Source of the DNA: Chelonoidis abingdonii
Taxonomy: Eukaryota; Chordata; Testudines; Testudinidae
DNA: 64,000 bases
NCBI RefSeq assembly: GCF_003597395.2
Contig: NC_133770.1
Coordinates: 7,460,317 to 7,524,316 of the forward strand
Reading direction: 5' to 3'
Shown here: piece after piece, positions 22,120 to 32,384 of the stretch
Position numbering within the stretch: the stretch's first letter is position 1
Layout: the number at the start of each line of letters is the position of its first letter
Notes under the pieces: model-generated
Told to the model about the DNA's origin: nothing
What the model saw: only the letters and a program-made list of their open reading frames with translations
Database searches by the model: none
Made by a program: the position numbers and the translations under genes

Positions 22120-22314
22120 CTCAGATCTGAACCTTAGAGTTCAGAAAATGAGATACTAGCACATGAATCCTCTAAGCTTAATTACCAGCTTAGATCTGAT
22201 AGCACTGCCACCACCCAAAAATATAGTGTTTTGGGGCACTCTGACCTCCCCAACCTTCCCTGGGGACGCCAAGAACCCAAATCCCTTGGATTCTTAAAAC
22301 AAGGAGAAATAAAC
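22120..22314 (-). mobile_element. LTR family A fragment, truncated at junction
   Basis: This is the reverse complement of the 3' part of LTR family A (gatctaagctggtaattaag as its complement at about 22178-22197). It corresponds to the first ~195 bases of the full reverse LTR at 26415-27310. It stops abruptly at 22314 where an unrelated LTR (family B) begins, marking the deletion junction of copy 1. Confidence 0.8.
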
Positions 22315-22885
22315 CATTAATAAAGATGATACACAGAGTTTGGCATGTCAGTCATTAGTCATCGGGGCAACATACAGAGTATGGGGGACGCTGGTATTTG
22401 GTTATGGGTTAGCATTATACACATCAGATCTTACCACAAATCACGCTGTTGCCAATCCTTTAGAATCTAAATCTAAAGGTTTATTCATAAAGGAAAAAGA
22501 TAGAAGTGAGAGCTGAATTGGTTAAATGGAAATTACATACAGTAATGGCAAAGTTCTTAGTTCAGGCTTGTAGCAGTGATGGAATGAACTGCAGGTTCAA
22601 ATCGAGTCTGGAGAACATCCCCGCTGGATGGGTCATTCAGTCCCTTGTGTAGAGCTTCAGCTTGTAGCAAAGTCCCTCCAGAGGTAAGAAGCAGGATTGA
22701 AGACAAAATGGAATGAGCCCTCTGCCTATATAGACTTTTCCAGGTGTAAGAACCTCCTTTGTTCCTACTGTGGAAGTTACAGCAAAATGGAGTTTGCAGT
22801 CACATGGGCCAGTTCTGCATACTCTGCTGAGTCACAGGGCGTATCCGCCTTCTCTCGATGGGTCAATTGTGTAGGTGATGTCCTT
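22315..22885 (+). repeat. LTR family B internal segment, duplicate of 28244-28811
   Basis: Nearly identical to 28244-28811 inside the solo LTR, with scattered single-base differences. Both ends are abrupt. The left junction shares the word aataaa with the true LTR context. The right junction (tccttagctgcc) leads directly back into the start of the duplicated block. It contains no coding sequence of its own. Confidence 0.85.
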
Positions 22886-23091
22886 AGCTGCCATGAACAT
22901 GATACAAAATCTCAGATTTAAGCTAATTTTACTAAGCTTTACAGAAGTCTCTTCGGTTATGAGCTTAGACATTTTAATTTTACATAGTTTAAACTCTGCT
23001 CTTTAAGTAATCCAGAGTGACTCCATTGAAGTCAGTGAGCTAATCCTGTGCTGCAGATCAGAATCACGCTGTGCCTATAAAGAATGAAAAT

Positions 23092-23667
23092 CATAGGGCT
23101 GGAAATGTCTGGAAAGGACCTCAAAGTCATCTAGTACATGGCCTCCTGCTTCAAGGCAGGAGTAAGTTTATCTAGGACCATCTGGACAGGTGTTGTCTAA
23201 ACTTGCTCTTAAAAATCCCAAGATGGAGGTGCACATCCCTCCCAAGGTAATTTATTCTAGTGCTGAATCACCATGACAATTAGAAGATTTTCCTAATGTC
23301 CAACCTAAACCGCCTGTGCAATTTAAGCCCAATTGGCTTCTGTCCTATCCTCAAGAGGTTAAGGAGAATAATTTTTTCTCCCTCCTCATTGTAAAAACCA
23401 TTTTCTGTATTGTTGAAGAATTGTCCTCCCTCAGTGTCTCTCTCCAGACTAAACAAACCTAATTTTTTCAATCTTCCCTCAATAGGGTCATGTTTTTTTA
23501 AACCTTTAATCATTTTTGTTTGCTCTTCTCTGAACTTCCTCCACTTGTCCTCATCTTTCCTGAAATGTGGTGCCCAGAACTGGACACATACTTGACTTCC
23601 AGGCCTATCAGTGTGGAGTAGATGAAGAATTACTTCTTTTGTGTCTGCTAAACACTCCTGCTAATAT
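23092..23667 (-). mobile_element. CR1 LINE 3' part (copy 2)
   Basis: Counterpart of 18110-18697. The minus frame 23280-23513 retains MIKGLKK and [13 protein letters not shown] from the ORF2 C-terminus. It is interrupted by the TA-flanked element at 23669 and resumes at 24321. Confidence 0.9.
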
Positions 23668-23668
23668 G

Positions 23669-24318
23669 CAGTAACTCTCCTTTAACGTTGTAGTTATTTC
23701 CTGAAAAATGTGCTTAAGTGAACGATGTTAAGCAAATCAATTTCCATAAGATTAAAGTAAATGGGGGGGGGGGGAAATAGGGTTCCAGGACAACCTTCCC
23801 CTACTCTGCAGATCCAGCGGCAGGGGCTAAACCCCAACTGCCCACTCTACCTCTTCCCCCAAGCCGCCACTCTGAATCCGCTCTTCTCCCGTCCCATCTC
23901 CTCCCATTTACTTCACATGCTGCATCCTGGCTTATCCCCTCTCCTTCCCTCCTTCTAATGCACCAGCCAGCTGATTGCCTCATTCGGAGGCAGGGGAGGG
24001 AGGGGGGAAGCGAGCCGAGTCCTTCACTCCTCCTCCCCTCCCTCCTGCCTCCAAAACGCGCAGCCAGCTGATTGCTGCAGGCAGGAGGCAGGCGGGAAGA
24101 GGGGAAGGCGGCTGATCGGTGGAGTCTGCCGGCAAAGGCAGGGAGGCCATGTGTGGGGGAGGGGGCTTAAGGGGAGGCTGCCAGCTATGCGAAATCAGGC
24201 AGCCAAACAATTAAGAGTGGAGCATTGCAGCAACTTTAAATGAGCAATGTTCCTAATTGATCAGCAACGTAACAAACGAAACCACATTAAGCTGGACGAC
24301 TTAAGTGAGGAGTTACTG
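23669..24318. mobile_element. TA-flanked element inserted in CR1 (copy 2)
   Basis: The left end cagtaactctcctttaacg and right end cttaagtgaggagttactg are inverted, with TA after the right end (24319-24320). Internal GC-rich sequence matches the copy-1 element in part. At about 650 bp it is non-autonomous. Ends match the element at 34781-35752. Confidence 0.75.
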
Positions 24319-24320
24319 TA

Positions 24321-25095
24321 CATCCAGAATGTGTTTTGCAATTTTTTGCACAGTGTTAACCATTGCCATATTTAGCTTGTGAACCACTGTGACCCCAGAT
24401 CCTTTCTGAAACTCCTTCCCATTTTGTATGTGTGCAACTGATGTTTCCTTCCTAAGTTGAGTAATTTGCATAGAATTTCATCTAATTTACTTCCGGCCAT
24501 TTCTCCAGTTTGTACAGATCATTTTGAATTTAATCTATTGCCAAGAGTTTGCAACCCTCCCAGCTTGGTATTGTCCGCAAACTTTATAAAAGTGTACTCT
24601 CTATGCCATGATCTAAATCATCGATGAAGATATTGAAAAGAACCAGACCCAGCATGATCCGCTGCAGGACCACTAATTTGCCCCTTCCAGCTTGACGTGA
24701 ACCACTGATAGGGTGACCAGATGACCGATTTTATAGGCAAGTCCCGATATTTGGGCTTTTTTTTTTATATGGGCTCCTATTACCCCCCATCCCCGTCCCA
24801 ATTTTTTCACACTTGCTATCTGGTCACCCCTAACCACTAATAGTACTGTTGGGAATGGTTTCCAACCAGTTACGCAGCTACCTTATAGTAGCTTTCATTT
24901 GGGTTGTATTTCCCTAGTTATTTTATCAAGAAGATCATGCAAGATGTTAGAAAAGCCTTATGAAAGCCAAGATATACCAACAGATATAGTCCCACAGCTC
25001 AGCAAGGCTTGTTTCCTATCAAAGAGAGCGGTTAGGTGTTTTGATGTGATTCGTTCTTGACAAAAATTCATGCTGTTGCTTATCACTTATTATCT
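24321..25095 (-). mobile_element. CR1 LINE RT region (copy 2)
   Basis: Counterpart of 20010-20795, with the same FADD-box region complement (ggtattgtccgcaaacttta) and the same MITE interruption at 24711-24830. It adds no coding capacity. Confidence 0.8.
24711..24830 (+). mobile_element. TA-flanked MITE gggtgaccagat family, copy 2
   Basis: It begins gggtgaccagatgacc and ends with ctggtcacccc, flanked by TA (24709-24710, 24831-24832). It sits at the same site in the CR1 as the copy at 20416, so the pair arose by duplication of the block, not by independent insertion. Confidence 0.9.
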
Positions 25096-25666
25096 CTAGG
25101 CAGAGATGACCAGTGCATGGGCTCATAATGAGGGATCAACGAACCCAGAATATTTGAGTCACTACCCCCACACAGGCAGCCACTCGCTCGCACTCGCCTC
25201 CCCCGGAAAGCAAGCAACACAACCACCCCTTGAAAGATGTACCACTCCATGCAGCTCCCAACTGTTCATCCTGCTCTGCCTCTCCTGCCATCCAACTCCA
25301 TTCAGGTTTTGCCGCACAGGGGGAGAGGAGCAAGGGAGAGTGACAGGGTGTGTGTGTCTGGAGCTTCAGCGAGCAGAGCTGCAAGCACGCAGGCCTCAAA
25401 GAGTACGGCTACCTATAACCAAGTCAATCTACATTAGGTTGATTACAGCCGCTGCAGCATTAGTGCAGTGGGGCATGTCCACACTTTTCTATCGGTGTGG
25501 CATCCTCACCAGGGGTGCTTCCACTGACCTAAGAGGGGAGTGGCCAGCTGGATAGGGTCCAAAGCCCCTTGCTTCCTCCTATCCCAAGGCTTGTTACCAC
25601 TGTGAAAGAAAGCTGTTAGGTTGGATTGACGTGAGGCGTCTTGACAATCCAGGGTGACTGTTACTT

Positions 25667-26395
25667 ATCACCAATTATGTGGTGACAGGGAACACCATCA
25701 TAGGAACCTAAACCACATAGCCACAACACCTTCAGGGTTCATCCACCTGCACAATTCCACCATGTGATAATATGCATCATGTGCCAGCAATGCCCTCTGC
25801 ATGTGGCATTGGACAAACCGGACAGTCTCTACGTAAAAGAATAAATGGACACAAATCTGACTCGGGAATACAACATTCAAAACCAGTAGGAAGAACACTT
25901 CAGTCTCCCTGGTCACTCCAATAACAGACTTAAAAAAGTGGCAATTCTTCCAACAAAAAAACTTTCAAAGAACAGACTTCAATGAGAACTGCAGAACTGG
26001 AATTAATTTTGCAAACTGGACACCCTCAATTAAGGCCTGAATAAAGACTGGGAGTGGATGGGTCATTACAAAACCTAAACCTAAATTTTCCCCATACTAA
26101 TTTCCCCTAATGTTACTCACACTCTTCTGTCAACTGTGTGAAAATGGGCCCCACCCGCATTAACCATACAAAAGTGATTTTTCTCTCTTGGATTCCTACA
26201 GTTAATTGAATTGTTTCGTTAGCAGTTGACTCCACACTTGTAAGACAACTCCAATCTTTTCATGTAATGTGTATTTATAACCTGCTACTGTATTTCCACT
26301 CCTGCATCTGATGAAGTGGGTTTTTAGCCACGAAAGCTTTGTGCCCAAATAAATGTTATGTCTCTAAGGTGCCCACAAGGACCCTCGTTGTTCTC
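25667..26395 (+). mobile_element. Penelope-like 3' end with GIY-YIG remnant (copy 2)
   Basis: Same element as 21395-22105. The endonuclease words (ttggacaaaccggacagtct; tacgtaaaagaataaatgga) are present but the frame is broken by extra indels. The tail carries the hammerhead-like core again (ctgatgaagtgggttttt, about 26309-26326). Confidence 0.8.
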
Positions 26396-26414
26396 ACCAG
26401 TCAAGTGCATTCCT

Positions 26415-27310
26415 TCAGATCTGAACTTAGAGCTTCAGAATGAGATAACTAGCTATACATAACCTAAGCTTATATTCCAGCCTAGATTTTGTATTAGCAC
26501 TGCCACCACCCAAAAATATAGTGTTTTGGGGGGCACTCTGACCTCCCCAACCTTCCCTGGGGACCCAAAACCCAAATCCTTGGATTCTAAACAACAGGAG
26601 AAATAAACATTCCCCCTTCTTTCCCTCCAGACTTTTCCTCCCTGGGCTAATCCTAAAGACTACGTGATCAAACTCCTTCAATGCACAAATACAGAGAAGC
26701 ATGTCCCTTCCCTTCCACAAAGAGGCGAACAGATTCAGGAAAAACAGAGGAGAGATTCTACCTCTCCCCCCTCGTCTCCGCCCCACCAGTCCTAGTGAGT
26801 TTACCCATCCTGGGATAAAAAGGGAAACAAGAAAAAAATCAATCAGGTTCTCTAAAGAAAATCCTTTAATAAAAGAAAGGAAAGTAAAGAATTATCTCTT
26901 GTAACTTAAAGATTAAAATATTACAGGGCCTATAGCTTACAGACAACCAGAAAGAAACTTTCCCCACCAGTACCAATACAAATCAAATATACCCAGCAAC
27001 TACACATATAAAGTTAACCAGCCCGATCCACAACTGTAAATAGAGTAAGAGACAATCAAAAAGCCTAAAACCACTGTTTTTACTTACTATTGAACGAAAC
27101 TTAGAGAGCCTGTAGTAATGTCCTGGTCTCTCTCAGACCCCCTCAAAGAGAAGAACACACAACGTACAAAAGAACACACACTCAAAGGCTTCCCTCCACA
27201 AATTTAAAAGTATCTTGTCTCCTGATTGGTCTTCTGGTCATGTGTTCCAGTTCCCGCTTGTAACCCTTTACAGGTAGAAAGAGACATTAACCCTTAATTC
27301 TTTTATGACA
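26415..27310 (-). mobile_element. Solo LTR family A, reverse
   Basis: Full-length relative of the LTR at 1431-2324 in the opposite orientation: its 5' end (tgtcataaa on the minus strand) is at 27310, and the gatctaagctgg region is near the low end. It carries a minus-strand TATA-poor purine-rich section. A 3' boundary of CA type is not visible. No retroviral genes adjoin it. Confidence 0.8.
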
Positions 27311-27317
27311 TACCTAT

Positions 27318-27500
27318 TATCTTCTAGGCACAGATGACCTGTTGTCGCTGACGGAGGGACACAACTCCAGAACAGCTGGAGTCACAAACCCCCACAGGCA
27401 GTCCTGGAAAGCAGCGACCTCTTCCTGCAGCTTCCAGGTGTTCCTCTGCCTCTGCCACTCCCTGCCTGGCTCTCTCGCTCAGCTAACCTCCGGAGGGGCT
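27318..27500. repeat. Third, diverged copy of the C-rich piece seen at 20805
   Basis: It opens with attatcttctaggcacagat, matching 20799-20818 (attatcttctaggcagagat), and continues with ccccacaggcag and tcctggaaagcagcg. It is much more diverged than the duplicates at 20805 and 25095, so the family is dispersed independently of the local duplication. Confidence 0.6.
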
Positions 27501-27506
27501 GGCCCA

Positions 27507-29300
27507 CAGAATCATAGAAATTAGTTTGGAAGACACGTCAGGAGGTCATCTAGTCCAGCCCCCTGTTCAAAGCAGGACCAACACCAACTAATCATCCCAG
27601 CAAACGCTTTGTCAAGCTGGGCCTTAAAAACCTCTAAGACTACTACCTCCCTAGGTAACCCATTCCAGTGCTTCACACCCTTCTAGTGAAATAGCGTTTC
27701 CTAATATCCAACCTAAACCTCCCCCACTGCACTTGAGACCATTACTCCTTGTTCTGTCATCTGCTACCACTGAGAACAGTCTAGATCCATCTTTTGGAAC
27801 CCCTTTCAAAAGTTGAAGGCTTCTATCGAATCCCCCTCATCTCTCTTCTGCAGACTAAATAAGCCCAGTTCCTCAGCCTCTCCTCATAAATATGTGCCCA
27901 ACCCCTAATCATTTTCGTTGCCTTGTGATGATGTCGTTCTGGCGGGCCCAACTGAGAGTGCCAAATCAGACAATTGCTCAAACAGGGCAGTCACAGCCCA
28001 AGGCTGGGGTTTTCCACCTCTAAGGCAAACCAACCAGCCGAACAAAAGACTTCGTGTCACCCTCTGGCTAACCGAAGTCACACAGCATTTCCTTAGACAC
28101 TCCAGTCTTCCAGTTTCACCACCAGTCCACACGTCTGGGGATGAATGGTTATGAAAACCAACACCCCAGTAAAGAAAAAGGTTCTCTCGATCCCAAAGGT
28201 CCAAGCCCAGACCCAGGTCAATATGTTTATTAGAGAATATTTAAATAAAGATGATACACGAGTTTGGCATGTCAGTCATTAGTCATCGGGGCAACATACA
28301 GAGTATGGGGGACGCTGGTATTTGGTTATGGGTTAGCATTATACACATCAGATTTACCACAAATCACGCTGTTGCCAACCTTTAGAATCTAAATCTAAAG
28401 GTTTATTCATAAAAGGAAAAGAATAGAAGTGAGAGCTAGATTGGTTAAATGGAATCAATACATACAGTAATGGCAAAGTTCTTAGTTCAGGCTTGTAGCA
28501 GTGATGGAATGAACTGCAGGTTCAAATCGAGTCTTGGAGAACATCCCCGCTGGATGGGTCATTCAGTCCCTTGTGTAGAGCTTCAGCTTGTAGCAAAGTC
28601 CTCCAGAGGTAAGAAGCAGGATTGAAGACAAATGGAGATGACCCCTCTGCCTTATATAGACTTTTCCAGGTGTAAGAACTCCTTTGTTCCTACTGTGAAA
28701 GTTACAGCAAAATGGAGTTTGCAGTCACATGGGCCAGTTTCTGCATACTCTGCTGAGTCACAGGGCGTATCCGCCTTCTCTCGATGGGTCAATTGTGTAG
28801 TGAGGTCCTTAATGGGCCATCAAGCAGGCTGAGCTGAGCTGACACCAGCTTGTCTGGGGTGTCTCCCAGAACTGCAGCACCAATTTGAAATACAGACAGC
28901 ATACAGCCAATATTCATAACTTCAACTACGAAAATGATACAGACATACAGACAGCATAATCATAACCACTAACCCATAACCTGGTCTTAGACACCTTATA
29001 TGACCCCCTTTACAAAAGATTTGGTGCCACTACAGAACCTTGGTTGCAACCCATGTTCTGTATGGTCCCAGTTTATATTAATAACGTCACTGCCCTCCAC
29101 TGGATTCTTCTCAGTTTGTCCTCATCCTTTCTGTAGTTGGGGACCCAAAACTGGACGCAATACTCCAGGTGTGGCCTCACCAGTGCCAAATAGAGGGGAA
29201 TAATCACTTCCCTTGATCTGTTGGCAGTGCTCCTACTAATGCAGCCCAATATGCCATTAGCCTTCTTGGCACACACCATGTGACACCCCCGCACCCATGT
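27507..29300 (-). mobile_element. CR1 LINE 3' part split by a solo LTR
   Basis: The CR1 3' UTR and C-terminal code run 27507-27923 (reverse), stop at ttcgttgcct, and resume at 29091 with tgccctccactggattcttc. The resumed part (minus frame 29073-29327) encodes [20 protein letters not shown] and [17 protein letters not shown] of the ORF2 C-terminus. The interruption is the LTR at 27924-29090. Confidence 0.9.
27924..29090 (+). mobile_element. Solo LTR, retrovirus-like family B (1167 bp)
   Basis: It begins tgtgatgatgtc and ends ataacgtcac, with near-inverted ends, and is inserted in CR1 with a 5-bp target duplication tgcct / tgccc (27919-27923, 29091-29095; one mismatch). Size, ends and duplication fit a retroviral solo LTR left by recombination. 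Part of it (28244-28811) is repeated at 22315-22885. No viral genes are present. Confidence 0.8.
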
Positions 29301-29697
29301 GTTCCCTCTGCTTCTAGGTGTTTGCAAATGGATTGTCTTTAAATTTTGCCTAACAGAAAACTATCGTAAAGAAGGGTTTAGACCTATACACAACACACAC
29401 AGACTAGCCTATGTAAAAGAGTTAACACTTTATACCAGAGATAAGGGGGCTATTTTTTTCCCACCACAGACACTTTTTTTCTTTCTTAATATTTTTTCAA
29501 TCTAAACATTGTTAACCAAGGAATTTTCCAACAAATAAACTTTTAAAACATCAATCAAAGGGAACATGCCTGTAGATTTCTTTATTTACAGCATTTATGT
29601 CAATCTAGTTTTGTATCAGGAGTTAAATTACTTTTAGCCTTGTTCTTTAACAGTGGTAAAAAGATGACCTCATAAAAGCTTTGGCTAACCTTTCTCT
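29301..29697. other. No recognised feature
   Basis: AT-rich unique sequence with no motif-bearing frame and no repeat I could identify. Confidence 0.5.
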
Positions 29698-30227
29698 TAG
29701 GGTTGTCAAGCAATTAAAAACATTAATCATGATTAATCGTGCAGTTAATTACACTGTTAAAGAATAATAGAATACCACGTACTTACATATTTTTGGATGT
29801 TTTCTACATTTTCAAATATATTGATTTGAATTAGAGGCCTGTGGCACCCTATAGACTAACAGATGTATTGGAGCATAAGCTTTTGTGGGTGAATACCCAC
29901 TTTGTCAGACACATGCATATTCACCCACAAAAGCTTATGCTCCAATACATTTGTTAGTCTACACGGTGCCTCAGGACTCTTCGTTGCTTTTTACAGATCC
30001 AGACTAACACGGCTACCCCTCTGATATCAATTACAACACAGAATACAAAGGGTACAGTGCTCACTTTATATTTATTTTTTATTACAAATATTTGCACTGT
30101 AAAAAACAAAAAAAAATAGTATATTTCAATTCACCTAAGACAAGTACTGCAGTGCAATCTCTTTATCATGAAAGTTGAACATAAATGTAGAATTATGTAC
30201 CAAAAAAATAACTGCATTCAATAAAAA
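29698..30227 (+). mobile_element. hAT element, single arm, with insertion
   Basis: It starts tagggttgtcaag and follows the left arm of the palindromic element at 38441 (attaatcgtgcagttaatta; acacagaatacaaag; agtgcaatctctttatcatg) for about 335 bases of its own sequence, then stops at about 30227. The right half is missing. It is split by a palindromic Penelope tail at 29832-30026. Non-coding arm sequence only. Confidence 0.8.
29832..30026. mobile_element. Palindromic Penelope-tail insertion
   Basis: 29843-29895 and 29918-29970 are inverted copies (50 of 53 bases) around a 22-base spacer. Each arm has the Penelope tail words agcataagcttttgtgggtg and tgttagtct. After the right arm the normal tail end (ctcttcgttgctttttacag, agactaacacggctacc) follows. 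Flanks tgaatt / tcaatt suggest a short target duplication within the host hAT element. The left arm, read on the minus strand, has a hammerhead-like core in decayed form (ctgacaa ... acaaaa). Confidence 0.7.
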
Positions 30228-30319
30228 AGCTGCCTCACCCCAGCACCAGTGGGTGCCTAAGAGCCCGCCCCCCACCCTTCAGAGCAGCAGCTGCTCCCCC
30301 AGTGCCCCCAGAACACCAG

Positions 30320-30430
30320 AGATTTAGTCAGGGGTATATAGTGCAAGTCATGGACAGGTCACGGGGCCATCAATTTTTGTTCACTGCCATGACCTGTCCA
30401 TGATTTTTACTAAAAATTCCCATGACTACA
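30320..30430. repeat. Hairpin MITE-like repeat
   Basis: Ends agatttagtc and gactacatct are inverted, and an internal hairpin pairs gtcatggacaggtcacgg with ccatgacctgtccatgat. At 111 bases this fits a small MITE. No target duplication is certain. Confidence 0.55.
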
Positions 30431-31955
30431 TCTTAGCCTCAATTATGATCAGCTAGGCTGACCACTAGCATAACATGGGCACATCCAGGGGCACCTAATT
30501 CCCTGTGAAATGAGTGTCTGTGAAAAACCAGCCCAGGCTCGTGTTGCAGGCAGATGCTGCAAATTATCAGGAAGAAGGGCCCAATCCTATACTTATTGAC
30601 GCCCACGGCAGTGTTGCCCTTGGCTCTGAAGGGAGCAGGATATGGTCCTAAGTGCGGGGGTGGAGGGCAGAGAATTGTGACTTACTGACTGCCAGGACAA
30701 AGATGGCAAAGATTCCAATCACCTGCCAGAGGCGTAGCCCCCAGAAAACCACGGTCTCAGAAGTGATGGGGTCCGGTTTCTTTTTGGGGGGTTCAGTGGT
30801 GGCCTGAAGGAGGGAGAAGAGCAGTTAATGACTTGCAAATGTCACTGTAACACAGTAGAAACCCTTCAGTAACTGAGGAAGACAGGTCCCCCACCCGCAG
30901 CACTGAAACCAATGGGCCTCACCCATGGAGCTGCGTCACCCAATGATCGAGAACTCCTTAAATCAACGCATGGAGGCTAGCTTGCAAGGCGCAGCACTGT
31001 GAGCTTCATTGAGTGTGCGGGCTGTGTTGCCAACTCTCATGATTTTACAGCAAGTCTCACAATCTTTTGTGGAGGGGGTTTTCTGAAAGTCCCAGCTCCC
31101 AGAGTCATGGGATGATGCAAGAAACTCAGCTTTACTTTAAAAAGAAAATGAGAACTCCTTCTGTCAAAGCACTGAGGCTTGGAGGCATGACTATGATAAT
31201 GGCATGCACAAGGAGGGAGCAAGCAAGAGCACAGGCACCCCCCATCAGTGGGGACACAGAGCTTCTCCAGGGCCATGGAGGGGAGAGTGAGCTCCTGGGC
31301 CGGGGGTAAGAGATAGCAGCTCCTCCAGCCCTGGGGCTTCAGGGGGAGAGAAGGAGAGACAGCTCCACCGACCTTGACTTCGGGGATGCAGCAGGGAGAG
31401 GCAGCTCTCCAGCCGCAGGGGGAAGAGGCTAGGAAGTTCCTCCAGCCATGGTGGGCACAAAAAGTGCCCCTCCAAAAGCAGCCAAATTTTTGTTCCTCTG
31501 CATGCTCCCTAGTATGACTGTAAGGTGCATAGCTATCCAGACTGTTCTGCATGGGATCGGCTCAGCACACGCTGAATTCCCCAAGTTCTGTCAAAGAGGG
31601 AACTGAGCTCAGTGTAAAACACGGTCTGAGTTATCTGGCAGCGAAGGGAAGTCTCTTCATTGGTTATTCCATTGCGTTGGTCTGCAATCTAGAGGAGACG
31701 GCCACATGGCATCCCACTCACCTGCCCAAACGCCCACGGAAATTCGGCACGAGGACTGCAAGATCACTCAGATAGGATTTAGATGGCCATGCACCAAATA
31801 AGAATTGAGGCAGACCAAAAAATTAGGTAGAACATTTTAATCAATGGCATCAAGCGTGGCCACTAATTTTCTTTCATGTTTCTTAAAGTGCTCTAATAAT
31901 CGCTGGTCTCGGTGTGAAGTCTGGCTAGAGAGACAGGCCTGTCCTACAGCTAGGG
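30431..31955. other. Presumed intronic DNA around the TMIE exon
   Basis: Apart from the exon at 30686-30803, I see no second exon. 31022-31152 matches the old actctcag/tttaaaaagaa dispersed family. 31200-31480 is purine-rich with overlapping chance frames on both strands (76-171 codons). An adaptor-like 13-mer occurs at 31741. Confidence 0.5.
30686..30803 (-). CDS. TMIE: Exon of TMIE-family transmembrane protein
   Basis: On the minus strand a 118-nt open segment lies between a consensus acceptor (ccttcag, G of the exon at 30803) and a consensus donor (A|gtaagt; gt at 30684-30685). It encodes 39 residues plus one base: a charged juxtamembrane stretch (PPKKKPDPITSE), then VVFWGLRLWQVIGIFAIFV and LAV. 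This matches the TMIE signature in which a Pro/Lys-rich segment precedes VVFWxxRLWxVxGIF and the transmembrane helix. TMIE is a small membrane protein of the hair-cell mechanotransduction channel complex. The phase (one base into the next codon) fits continuation of the helix in the next exon. Neighbouring exons were not found in the window. Whether this is the TMIE orthologue or a TMIE-like paralogue cannot be decided here. Confidence 0.75.
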
Positions 31956-32378
31956 CAGGGGTGGCCAAGCTGAGCCAGAGAAGGAGCCAGAATTTGCCAA
32001 TGTGCATTGCCAAAGAGCCACAGTAATACATCAGCAGCCCCCATCAGCTCCCCCACCTGCTCCCAATGCCTCCCGCCCACCGAAAGCCCCTCCGATCAGT
32101 CCTCCCCTTCCCTGCCTGCACCTTCCGATCAGCTGTTTTGTGGCATGCAGGAGGCTCGGGGAGGGGAGGGAGGAAAGAGGGCACAGCAGGCTCAGGGGAA
32201 GGGGTGGAGTGGGGGCAGGGCCTGTGGCAGAGCCAGGGTTGAGCAGTGCGCACCCCCAAGCACACTGGCAAGTTGGCGCCTGTAGCTCCAGTCCCAGAGT
32301 TGGTACCTATACAAGGAGCCACATATTAACTTCTGAAGAGCTGCATGTGGCTCCGGCGCCACCGGTTGGCCATGCCTG
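31956..32378 (+). mobile_element. hAT-type non-autonomous element (423 bp)
   Basis: The left end caggggtggccaagctgagc and right end ggttggccatgcctg are inverted copies of the widely seen hAT terminus. The flanks share ctaggg (agctaggg before, gactaggg after), an imperfect 8-bp duplication. The interior has agagccaca / gagccacat inverted subterminal words and GC-rich filler. No coding capacity. Confidence 0.75.
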
Positions 32379-32384
32379 GACTAG

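Larger units (their letters stand above)
17902..22314. repeat. Duplicated block, copy 1
   Basis: This stretch and 22886-26608 share the same order of parts: a CR1 3' region, a TA-flanked element, CR1 RT region with MITE, a small GC-rich piece, a Penelope endonuclease and a truncated LTR. Homology starts at agctgccatgaac (17902 / 22886). It ends at gagaaataaac (22304-22314 / 26598-26608). The two copies differ by very many one- and two-base indels and by larger scrambled patches at 18740-19700. Confidence 0.85.
22886..26608. repeat. Duplicated block, copy 2
   Basis: Second copy of 17902-22314. It is about 690 bases shorter than copy 1, largely because copy 1 has extra scrambled DNA at 18740-19700. 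Small indels occur every few tens of bases, often in homopolymers (for example the run of 13 G at about 23763-23775). Unlike copy 1 it continues into the complete LTR family A and then into the CR1/LTR B locus. Confidence 0.85.

Noticed and set aside
24711..24830. Independent insertion of the MITE at the same CR1 site as 20416
   Set aside because: Same position, flanks and neighbours in both copies show it was carried along by the block duplication.
31037..31552. 171-codon minus-strand frame next to the TMIE exon, considered as an upstream exon
   Set aside because: No signal peptide pattern, no TMIE similarity, and part of it lies in an old repeat; composition explains the frame.
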